From: JAKOUL01 sp035378845 | Lineage (GTDB): Bacteria; Dictyoglomota; Dictyoglomia; Dictyoglomales; Dictyoglomaceae | Assembly: GCA_035378845.1 (NCBI GenBank) | Contig: DAOSUP010000013.1 | Span: 1 to 39,781, forward strand | Length of the DNA stretch: 39,781 bases | Reading direction: 5' to 3' | Part shown: one piece after another, positions 33,662 to 39,781 of the stretch | Position numbering within the stretch: the first letter of the stretch is position 1 | Layout: each line of letters opens with the position of its first letter | The notes under the pieces: generated by a model | The model's input: the letters and a program-made list of their open reading frames with translations, nothing else | Databases searched by the model: none | Told to the model about the DNA's origin: nothing | Translations under genes and position numbers: made by a program

Positions 33662-35707
33662 CTAAAAAGAGACACTTTGAGCTTCAGTTATTTCTTTATC
33701 GTAAGTTTTTTGTGCTTCAATTCCCATGTACTCCAATATATTGGGTACTGAATTTGAATAGTCAACAGCTAATACAGCTTGTTCCCATGTTATCTTCTTC
33801 TCTCTAAGCAAATCTTCCACAGTATCAAAGATACTATTTGGGTTTGGTGTAGTAGTGTTGATAGCTTCTAACACATTGGCTTTTGTAGTAAGAGTTATAT
33901 AAATGTTGGTACCATTTGCTGTAAGGTTATTTAAAAATTCTGTAGGTGTGTACTCTGTTTGTGCTATTACATATCCACTATCTACTTTAAATAGTGGATA
34001 GAACAATGACTGGGTGAGAAATTGCCTATCAAAATCATTTATTGCATTGCTTTTAAATAATGGCACATTTTTAACAAATACTTTATGTTGAAGAGCTGCT
34101 AATGCTATCATTAACTGCTCCTCAGTGATAATATTGTTTCGTAGAAGAATTTCTCCTATTTGTTTACCTTCCTTACGAGCCTGTGCAAGGGCTTTTTCCA
34201 AAGTGCGTACGTCAATATATTTTTTCTCTAAAAGTACATCACCAATATTGCGATAGTAGCGCTTTAAAGCTTCTTTATTGATAAATTCATGATCTGTCTT
34301 ACTCCACTTTATCTTTGTTTGCTTCTTGTAAGATTTAGTGCCCAAAATAAGCTGTTTCCATGCTGCCAAAGTAGCTGAAAGATTTATAATATTTCCCCAT
34401 ACAAAACGCAAAGGTAGAATAGGAGGGGCTAAACAGGCAGCAACAACACTTTTAAATCCATAGATATTATTTATAGCGATTGCCCTTAGTATTTGTCTAT
34501 AGACCATAAGAGCTGTTAGGATAATACATAGCCATCCAGATAATGTACCCCAAGGATACATCACAGGGAGCGGTGTGAAAAGTGAGGCAATGAAATAAGC
34601 AAAAACCAAGTATCCAGGTAAAACTAATAAGTATCCAAACTTAGCTTTTAAATCCCTATAAAGGGAATATCTCCCCCAAAAGTTTAACTGTTTTTTACTC
34701 AGTTTAAATATGTCTTGCAAAGTCAGTGACTGCATGGTAATACCATATACCCAGCGTGTTTTTTGTTTGACTGCTGTTTTGAATGTGGTAGGGAATAAGC
34801 TGCGGGTAGCAATATAATCCCATTTAACCATACCATTATCTAACAGCCGTGGAACGCTTTCTAAAACATAATGCACAGGATACCTGTCTAATGCCAGTTT
34901 TATTGAAAATTTGTAGTCTTCGGTGAGACTATCTTCTGGGAAAAGAATCTCGTCCTTATAGTAGTCTAATATTTCATGGGAGATAGCAAAACCTGTACCA
35001 GCTGATGGTACTATAGCAGACATATGGTCACGCATTCTCATAATTCGGAAATGGTTTTCTGCAAACTCATCAGCATAGGTGCCAGATGTCATTCCAGAAA
35101 AGAAATTACTCCACGTAGGCATCTTTTGAAGAGGAAATACGGGGAATTGCAAAGAGGGATATCTATCTATTAAGAAATTTGTTACTTTCAGCTCATATGG
35201 ATGTACAACGTCTTCAGAATCATGTACAGTTACAGCATTAAAACGCCAGTTATGTTGGTCTTCATACTCTCTAATAAATGAAACTATATTATTCAAATTT
35301 TGAGCCTTAGATGTAGGACCATTGAGTTTATTTATTACTACATGAACATTCGGATACTTCTCTTCTAACTTTTTGGCTACGTCCAATGTAGCTTTGTCAT
35401 TAGGATAGACACCTAAAAATATATGGTACATAGATTGTGGATAATGAGTGGTATTTATGAAGTGATCAATTACAGCTTCCAATATAGTTTCTTCATGCCA
35501 AGCAGCTATAATTACAGCTAAGAGTTTGGGAGGAATTGAGTTCAACTTTTCTAATGGTAGCCTTTGTGTTTCAGAATTTCTCTTTTTATATCTTGTGAAA
35601 TAAATGATATCCCATATTAAATCATCAATATTGAAAAATATAAAAGCTAATGCAATAATAAGACCTATAGTATAGATTATGGATTCCAGCTGAATTCCAT
35701 ACTTCAT
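33662..35707 (-). CDS. NfrB-like family 2 glycosyltransferase with C-terminal MshEN-type domain
   Basis: A 681-residue inner-membrane enzyme. One membrane segment at about 8-30 precedes a GT2 domain with I-I-A-A-W-H-E-E, the D-x-D-like H-D-S-E-D, T-E-D in S-L-T-E-D-Y and Q-K-T-R-W, the motif set of processive synthases. Several membrane segments follow (about 360-440). Residues about 487-541 hold tandem N-I-G-D-V-L-L ... A-L-A-Q and Q-I-G-E-I-L-L ... A-L-A-A-L-Q repeats, the pattern of MshEN/T2SSE_N domains. E. coli NfrB has this fusion and is c-di-GMP dependent. The first Arg of both motifs is replaced here (Asn, Gln), so binding is uncertain. Arg is often CGC/CGT (KRYYRN, VRTL, KTRW), unlike neighbouring genes. 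AAAGGTAG precedes ATG 35707. Confidence 0.85.
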   Translation of the reverse strand: MKYGIQLESIIYTIGLIIALAFIFFNIDDLIWDIIYFTRYKKRNSETQRLPLEKLNSIPPKLLAVIIAAWHEETILEAVIDHFINTTHYPQSMYHIFLGVYPNDKATLDVAKKLEEKYPNVHVVINKLNGPTSKAQNLNNIVSFIREYEDQHNWRFNAVTVHDSEDVVHPYELKVTNFLIDRYPSLQFPVFPLQKMPTWSNFFSGMTSGTYADEFAENHFRIMRMRDHMSAIVPSAGTGFAISHEILDYYKDEILFPEDSLTEDYKFSIKLALDRYPVHYVLESVPRLLDNGMVKWDYIATRSLFPTTFKTAVKQKTRWVYGITMQSLTLQDIFKLSKKQLNFWGRYSLYRDLKAKFGYLLVLPGYLVFAYFIASLFTPLPVMYPWGTLSGWLCIILTALMVYRQILRAIAINNIYGFKSVVAACLAPPILPLRFVWGNIINLSATLAAWKQLILGTKSYKKQTKIKWSKTDHEFINKEALKRYYRNIGDVLLEKKYIDVRTLEKALAQARKEGKQIGEILLRNNIITEEQLMIALAALQHKVFVKNVPLFKSNAINDFDRQFLTQSLFYPLFKVDSGYVIAQTEYTPTEFLNNLTANGTNIYITLTTKANVLEAINTTTPNPNSIFDTVEDLLREKKITWEQAVLAVDYSNSVPNILEYMGIEAQKTYDKEITEAQSVSF

Positions 35708-36050
35708 ATTTATCTACCTTTTATCTATTAATGTTATTTCTCTATTTTGTTAGTTTAAAGATTATAGAAAGAAATTGTACATTAAAATGGTAATTAATAC
35801 AATAGTAATAATTTTTATTAATGGAATGTTAAAAATCTATACTCTATTAAGAATATTAATAATAAAAGAATACAAAGTTTATACATTACTGCCTAAGGAT
35901 TTTGAACTGATTAACCATGTAAAAACTTTGTACTGATTTTTCCCATTTCAAGTACTCTTAATATTTAATATGGGGAAGAAGAATTTTATCCTCTTCCCCT
36001 TTATTTATCTACTTCTATAACATTATATCAGAGACTATAGTATGAAAATT
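35708..36050. other. 343-base intergenic region, mostly featureless
   Basis: Very AT-rich. The minus strand shows a TATAAT (35766-35761) about 55 bases ahead of the glycosyltransferase ATG, but no good -35. The stem-loop at 35972-35999 is listed separately. I see no open frame, tRNA or DnaA-box cluster. Confidence 0.6.
35972..36007. terminator. Stem-loop downstream of the lipoprotein gene
   Basis: Arms GGGGAAGA (35972-35979) and TCTTCCCC (35992-35999) are perfect complements with a 12-base loop. On the plus strand it is followed by TTTATTTAT. For the minus-strand operon ending at 36051 the tail is ATATTAAATATT, a weaker U tract. It probably ends the 36051-37458 transcript. Confidence 0.5.
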
Positions 36051-36653
36051 TCACTTCTCTATTCTTAAGATTTCAATTTTAAAAGTAAAATTATAGGTTA
36101 AAGATCTTAAGCCATAGGGGTTTGCTACAAAGTTTATCCCTATTACTGTTACTCCCTCTTGAAAATCTGAAAAGAAATTACCCTCAATGGAATAATATGT
36201 ATGATATTTATTTAAATAATCATCGTATTCTCTTTTGCTTTGGACCATATCTCTTGGTACTAAGTAAACCGAGACTATTCCTTGGGGAGGGACCATCATT
36301 TTTGTAAAAGGAGTTATTTCTTTACGATAGGAACTGGGTTTATCCTTAGGATCAAAGCATAATATGGATGTAAAATTACCAGAAGGGAATATAAACTTTG
36401 CTTTACTCCAATCTATTTCTATGTTCCTATCAGTTTTATTCTCTATACTGCAATAAATTCTATTAGTCTCTAATTGGAATACAAGTTTCAGAAATTCATC
36501 TTCATATGATATAGAATCTTTTAAATATTTGATCTCTCCATTCCCTCCTGAAGAAGTAAGAGTTATGCTTTTAATATAGGAATATGATGGAACTTCACAG
36601 CCAGAGATAAAGAATATTAAAATTGTAAGAAGTATTATTAAACATTTTTTCAT
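36051..36653 (-). CDS. Lipoprotein of unknown function, 200 residues
   Basis: I do not recognise a family. A perfect lipobox I-S-G-C puts the lipidated Cys at residue 19. The mature part is predicted mostly beta (FLKLVFQLETNRIYCSIENKTDRNIEID, then IVSVYLVPRDMV), with phrasing like proteins that modify extracytoplasmic Ig-like domains (E-N-K-T-D-R-N-I-E-I-D). It lies 13 bases downstream of the outer-membrane-like gene on the same strand and has GGGAGGTAAAG before its ATG, so the two form a unit. Confidence 0.65.
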   Translation of the reverse strand: MKKCLIILLTILIFFISGCEVPSYSYIKSITLTSSGGNGEIKYLKDSISYEDEFLKLVFQLETNRIYCSIENKTDRNIEIDWSKAKFIFPSGNFTSILCFDPKDKPSSYRKEITPFTKMMVPPQGIVSVYLVPRDMVQSKREYDDYLNKYHTYYSIEGNFFSDFQEGVTVIGINFVANPYGLRSLTYNFTFKIEILRIEK

Positions 36654-36666
36654 TATCTTTACCTCC

Positions 36667-37458
36667 CTATAAACCTATTCCCACTCCAAAATTCAATGAA
36701 AATGATTCTTTTATAGTAATAGGTTTTGGTTTTTGAGAAGGATCCACAACTATCTCTAAATCCTGAGGTCCTTGAAGGATATACTTCATATCTTCTATAA
36801 CTCCACCAGGAAAGTAGTAACAGTTAGCCTCTAAAAATAACCCATTAAATAAATAATATTTGCATCCTAAACCAGCACAAAATCTTGGACCTGTCCTTCC
36901 AGTTACTATAAGGGGAGTTCCTGGGGAATAAAAATTTCCATTCCAGTAAAGACCTGGATCTCCATAAAAAGAGGGTCTTATCTCATCTACTTTAGAATTT
37001 ATCTCATAATAGATGATCCCTAAGACCCCTGTAAGCCAGAAAGGATTTTCTCCTACAGTGAGGTATATGCCACCACCATTTCCAATAAAAATATTTTCTG
37101 AAGGAAAACCTGTTTCTCCAAAAATATTACTTTCAAAATATCTTTGGATATTACCAAATCCTATAGAGAAATCATCGCTATATAAGAGTGGAATTCGTAT
37201 ATTTATAGGAATTTGTTTCAAAGAACCATTAGTAGAGTTTTGATTTACATAGAAAGTATAATCATCTCCATAAGCATCATATACAGTAAAGTAAGTAGAA
37301 AGAGATTCATTCTGTACATATGGACTTCCCAATACAGGATACAAAAAAGAAATATTCCAGTGCCATAGCCAATTAGTAAAACTGAAAGCATAGATATTTG
37401 ACCTAAAAACAAAAGCTAAGAAGAATATTAAAATTAAACAAAATCTCTTATATTTCAT
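36667..37458 (-). CDS. Outer-membrane-like protein of unknown function, 263 residues
   Basis: I do not recognise a family. The signal peptide (MKYKRFCLILIFFLAFVF, cleavage near IYAF) is followed by aromatic- and glycine-rich alternating strands (IPINIRIPLLYSDDFSIGFG, LTGVLGIIYYEI, RFCAGLGCKYYLF, LFLEANCYYF). The C-terminus F-S-L-N-F-G-V-G-I-G-L looks like a final barrel strand. It is likely an outer membrane barrel, followed by the lipoprotein gene. AAAGGGGGAATAG precedes ATG 37458, and this ribosome site can pair with a segment about 40 bases upstream (see the regulatory entry). Confidence 0.65.
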   Translation of the reverse strand: MKYKRFCLILIFFLAFVFRSNIYAFSFTNWLWHWNISFLYPVLGSPYVQNESLSTYFTVYDAYGDDYTFYVNQNSTNGSLKQIPINIRIPLLYSDDFSIGFGNIQRYFESNIFGETGFPSENIFIGNGGGIYLTVGENPFWLTGVLGIIYYEINSKVDEIRPSFYGDPGLYWNGNFYSPGTPLIVTGRTGPRFCAGLGCKYYLFNGLFLEANCYYFPGGVIEDMKYILQGPQDLEIVVDPSQKPKPITIKESFSLNFGVGIGL

Positions 37459-37465
37459 ATTCTAT

Positions 37466-37535
37466 TCCCCCTTTAACTAAAAATTTTTACTATAAAGATT
37501 GTAATAAAGGGGGAGTGTCAAAAAATGTCCCTTTA
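37466..37535 (-). promoter_or_regulatory. Three-arm, mutually exclusive hairpin region over the 37458 ribosome site
   Basis: On the minus strand, in transcript order, UAAAGGG (37535-37529), UCCCCCUUUA (37514-37505) and UAAAGGGGGA (37475-37466) occur. The middle arm can pair with either the first (7 pairs) or the last (10 pairs), and the last contains the Shine-Dalgarno of the gene starting at 37458. This is the layout of a translational on/off switch. It requires a transcript starting upstream of 37535, which I could not confirm; TTGACA-like hexamers at 37548-37543 and 37521-37516 lack good -10 partners. Confidence 0.4.
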
Positions 37536-37541
37536 AAAAAT

Positions 37542-37571
37542 ATGTCAATCTTTTTTAGCTAAGCTACAAGC
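37542..37571 (-). repeat. Solitary degenerate CRISPR repeat
   Basis: Aligned without gaps to the array repeat, 23 of 30 positions agree, including an unbroken TAAGCTACAA. It has the same orientation as the array but lies 775 bases to its left, beyond the ParB-like gene. A partial inverted copy follows: TGTAGCTT-CCTATA at 37598-37611, one base shorter than the complement of the repeat. The two form an 8-pair stem (37561-37568 with 37598-37605). Confidence 0.65.
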
Positions 37572-37645
37572 ACATAGACGTATCTAAGCCTATCTAATGT
37601 AGCTTCCTATACGTTTTTATCAAAAAAATATTTGTGGTAACATAC

Positions 37646-38206
37646 TTATCTGCCATTTTCTATTACTGCCCTGTTAACTAAAATAGTATTTTTAAGTGTA
37701 TCGCCCATTGTCCAGTATTTATAACCATCAAAATCAAAATACACCATTGGCTTTCGGAAAAAGTATTTAACATAGCCAAAAATCCTTATATGTTTAACAA
37801 ATCTTTCAAACGCTTTTTCATCCATATTCTTTCTAAGACAATATTCGTGGGGAAACTTATCTGCATAAGTCTTTGCAAAAATCCATTTAGCGTTTCTGAT
37901 AAAAAGCCTTATCTCATCATCGTTTAATGGTATAAAATCTTCCATCTCTTCTTGAGTTAAATTTACCAATTCTGATTTCGCTTTTGAAAAGTTAATTGTT
38001 ATTACATCTATCTCTTCTACTCCAAGCTCTTTTAACACTTTAAATCTTTTATTACCACAGATAACAAATCCTTCGCTGTTTATTATTAACGGTGCTACCT
38101 TATCTGTTTCAAGTATAGCTCTTTCAATCTTTTCAATGTCCTTTTCGTTAATCGCAACTTGTTCTATACATTTTAAATCATTGATCTTTCGTTTCTCAAT
38201 TCTCAT
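37646..38206 (-). CDS. ParB/Srx-fold protein with unusual C-terminal domain, next to the CRISPR array
   Basis: A 186-residue protein. Residues about 15-75 are a ParB N-terminal-like domain: the V-A-P-L-I-I-N strand and V-I-C-G-N-K-R-F motif (49-55), then L-K-E-L-G-V-E-E-I-D-V-I. The usual DNA-binding helix-turn-helix of ParB is absent. The C-terminal part (about 117-180) starts with P-H-E-Y-C-L-R-K and ends with F-D-G-Y-K-Y-W-T-M-G. It recalls a small domain I associate with phage or mobile-element proteins, from memory only. I choose ATG 38206, preceded by GGAG with an 8-base gap; an ATG at 38317 would add 37 untypical residues. It lies at the leader-distal end of the array and in the inferred direction of array transcription. 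Confidence 0.72.
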   Translation of the reverse strand: MRIEKRKINDLKCIEQVAINEKDIEKIERAILETDKVAPLIINSEGFVICGNKRFKVLKELGVEEIDVITINFSKAKSELVNLTQEEMEDFIPLNDDEIRLFIRNAKWIFAKTYADKFPHEYCLRKNMDEKAFERFVKHIRIFGYVKYFFRKPMVYFDFDGYKYWTMGDTLKNTILVNRAVIENGR

Positions 38207-38253
38207 TCCACACACTCCATTTATTATTTTTAACTTGAATACCGCTTTTTTAG

Positions 38254-38279
38254 TTCTGTTTTTGATATACAAAACAGAA
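38254..38279. repeat. Inverted repeat upstream of the ParB-like gene
   Basis: TTCTGTTTT (38254-38262) and AAAACAGAA (38271-38279) are perfect 9-base complements around TGATATAC. It lies 48 bases before ATG 38206 and 67 bases left of the first CRISPR repeat. It could be an operator for the ParB-like gene or a fold in the array trailer. No U tract follows on the minus strand. Confidence 0.5.
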
Positions 38280-38345
38280 GGTCTATAGGAAAGAAACAAA
38301 AACAAGATAGAATTCAATTTTCACACCAATGGGAAGTTTTACAGT

Positions 38346-39781
38346 ATTTCAATCCCTTATAGGTAAGCTACAAACACAATGATAGCAAAAAATATGAATT
38401 TAGAATGCCAGGTTTCAATCCCTTATAGGTAAGCTACAAACAATGCAAGGTTTTTCCTATGTTTTTTCAATGTTACTTTGTTTCAATCCCTTATAGGTAA
38501 GCTACAAACAATTTTGTAACAAAAAGTTACAAACAGATATAGATAGTTTCAATCCCTTATAGGTAAGCTACAAACAAGCAAGTGTTTACCTAACAAAACG
38601 GCACTTTAGAAAAGGTTTCAATCCCTTATAGGTAAGCTACAAACTATTAAAAACTGCAGTCAAGAGTTTAAATTGGGTTTTGTTTCAATCCCTTATAGGT
38701 AAGCTACAAACTTCAAACTCACGCAAGAGTAAGATATGCTTATCTTGGTTTCAATCCCTTATAGGTAAGCTACAAACTAAACGTTCAGCCCACCTATAAT
38801 TTGTGATTTGCAAGTTTCAATCCCTTATAGGTAAGCTACAAACCATCTCTTAATTTGACTACTTCCTCCCAGAGGCTATCGTTTCAATCCCTTATAGGTA
38901 AGCTACAAACTCATATTCCTGCCAAAAAACCTCAAATGACATAATCCCTTGTTTCAATCCCTTATAGGTAAGCTACAAACGAGGAATTATCCACGAATAG
39001 AAAAAGTTGATATCAAGTTTCAATCCCTTATAGGTAAGCTACAAACGTAGAAAGTACATATAAAGAGACAATTAAGATAACAGAGTTTCAATCCCTTATA
39101 GGTAAGCTACAAACAAAAAGATATCCCAGGATTAAAACTATCCTGGGATATCTGTTTCAATCCCTTATAGGTAAGCTACAAACCATCTATGAACTTTACT
39201 CGTTCGTTTACAATATCGTGTTTCAATCCCTTATAGGTAAGCTACAAACCTCCTGAGGCAGTATTCGTGCGGTAATCTCTTCGCAGTTTCAATCCCTTAT
39301 AGGTAAGCTACAAACCAGAAAAGCTTTTATTGTCAATTAACCCTGAATGCAAGTTTCAATCCCTTATAGGTAAGCTACAAACCACTTTACATAGATAAGA
39401 TATATCCCATGATACTCATGTTTCAATCCCTTATAGGTAAGCTACAAACTGGCTTCTCTCTGTTCATAAGGAGAGGGGGATTACTTGTTTCAATCCCTTA
39501 TAGGTAAGCTACAAACTCATATTTATCCCAAGATAGATTTAAATCATCCCAAGTTTCAATCCCTTATAGGTAAGCTACAAACGAAGGAAGCTGAACTTGT
39601 AGTAGCAACAGGATACTTGTTTCAATCCCTTATAGGTAAGCTACAAACTTTTCTCAAGCTCGGCAAGCTTGAGAATCTCAACTTGTTTCAATCCCTTATA
39701 GGTAAGCTACAAACATTGATAATGCTATAGGTAGTGTGGAAGATAAAGCTAGTTTCAATCCCTTATAGGTAAGCTACAAAC
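38346..39781 (-). CRISPR. CRISPR array, 22 repeats and 21 spacers, cut by the right edge
   Basis: The 30-base repeat begins GTTTCAATCC on the plus strand and ends GCTACAAAC. Repeats start at 38346, 38412, 38480, 38546, 38615, 38682, 38748, 38814, 38881, 38951, 39017, 39085, 39154, 39220, 39286, 39353, 39420, 39487, 39553, 39619, 39685 and 39752. Spacers are 36-40 bases. All repeats are identical except the first, which has A instead of G at its first base. Read on the minus strand the repeat ends ATTGAAAC, the usual 5' handle of type I/III crRNAs. The array is therefore probably transcribed leftwards, with the leader and newest spacers right of the window; the degenerate repeat at 38346 fits a leader-distal end. 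No cas genes lie in the window. Confidence 0.98.

Noticed and set aside
35708..36050. AT-rich gap considered as a replication origin or RNA gene.
   Set aside because: No DnaA-box cluster, no tRNA-like fold and no conserved-looking GC-rich RNA core were found.
37542..37611. Simple terminator explanation for the stem 37561-37568 with 37598-37605.
   Set aside because: The 29-base loop is long and no U tract directly follows on either strand, while the match to the CRISPR repeat extends well beyond the stem.
38207..38317. A 37-residue N-terminal extension of the ParB-like protein.
   Set aside because: The text is unlike the ParB domain, it crosses an inverted repeat and the array trailer, and ATG 38206 has a proper ribosome site.
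38987..38995. TTATCCACG, one base from a DnaA box.
   Set aside because: It is inside a CRISPR spacer, single, and without other boxes or an unwinding element.
39485..39730. An 81-codon plus-strand open frame with a repeated F-Q-S-L-I-G-K-L-Q-T motif.
   Set aside because: It is simply the CRISPR repeat read in frame through successive spacers; no ribosome site or gene context.

Overview
The window is AT-rich, densely packed chromosomal DNA that reads like a thermophilic, saccharolytic bacterium with an outer membrane. The coding strands are purine-rich, arginine is mostly AGA/AGG, there are lipoproteins and beta-barrel-like proteins, and sugar uptake is ABC-type. My best guess is Dictyoglomus or a close relative (Dictyoglomota), with Thermotogota as the alternative. 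This is inference from gene content and composition, not from a search.

Layout. 1-2240: the 3' part of an SLBB-domain polysaccharide-export protein, a monoacylglycerol-lipase-like hydrolase, and a convergent FmdE-type protein. 2240-8580: an SRAP abasic-site protein on an apparently leaderless mRNA, then a large secreted M6 metalloprotease followed by a PorV-like outer membrane protein, then an unknown secreted protein convergent with a DUF89 phosphatase. 8641-11450: a compact folate operon behind a near-consensus promoter (PTPS-III, folE2, folP, folK). The first enzyme carries the Cys-Glu active-site signature that lets PTPS paralogues replace dihydroneopterin aldolase.

11561-21040: a LacI-type regulator, two palindromic operators 61 bp apart, and a sugar-use operon. 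The operon encodes a small secreted protein, a solute-binding protein, two permeases, a GH28-like beta-helix hydrolase with a discoidin domain, and a GH31 alpha-glucosidase. A strong stem-loop separates the binding-protein gene from the permease genes, which suggests unequal expression. The ATPase must come from elsewhere. 21104-33552: accessory genes, namely an unknown 584-residue secreted beta-rich protein, a secreted transglutaminase-like protein, a phosphotriesterase-family hydrolase, a pair of exporter half-ABC transporters, a membrane/DUF4352-like protein, an RNase J-like metallo-beta-lactamase protein, a ZIP metal transporter and a C45-type lipoprotein acyltransferase. A short stranded esterase-like fragment lies between the last two.

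33662-37458: an NfrB-like glycosyltransferase fused to an MshEN-type (possible c-di-GMP-binding) domain, with more CGN arginine codons than its neighbours, then an unknown lipoprotein and outer-membrane-like protein pair. 37459-39781: a structured intergenic region containing a solitary decayed CRISPR repeat (23 of 30 positions), a ParB-like protein with an unusual C-terminal domain, and a CRISPR array of 22 repeats and 21 spacers that runs off the right edge. The array is probably transcribed leftwards, so its leader and any cas genes lie outside the window. Three spacers are themselves strong inverted repeats. The CRISPR end (isolated repeat, ParB-like gene, hairpin spacers, and a mutually exclusive hairpin arrangement over a ribosome binding site) is the least explained part of the window.
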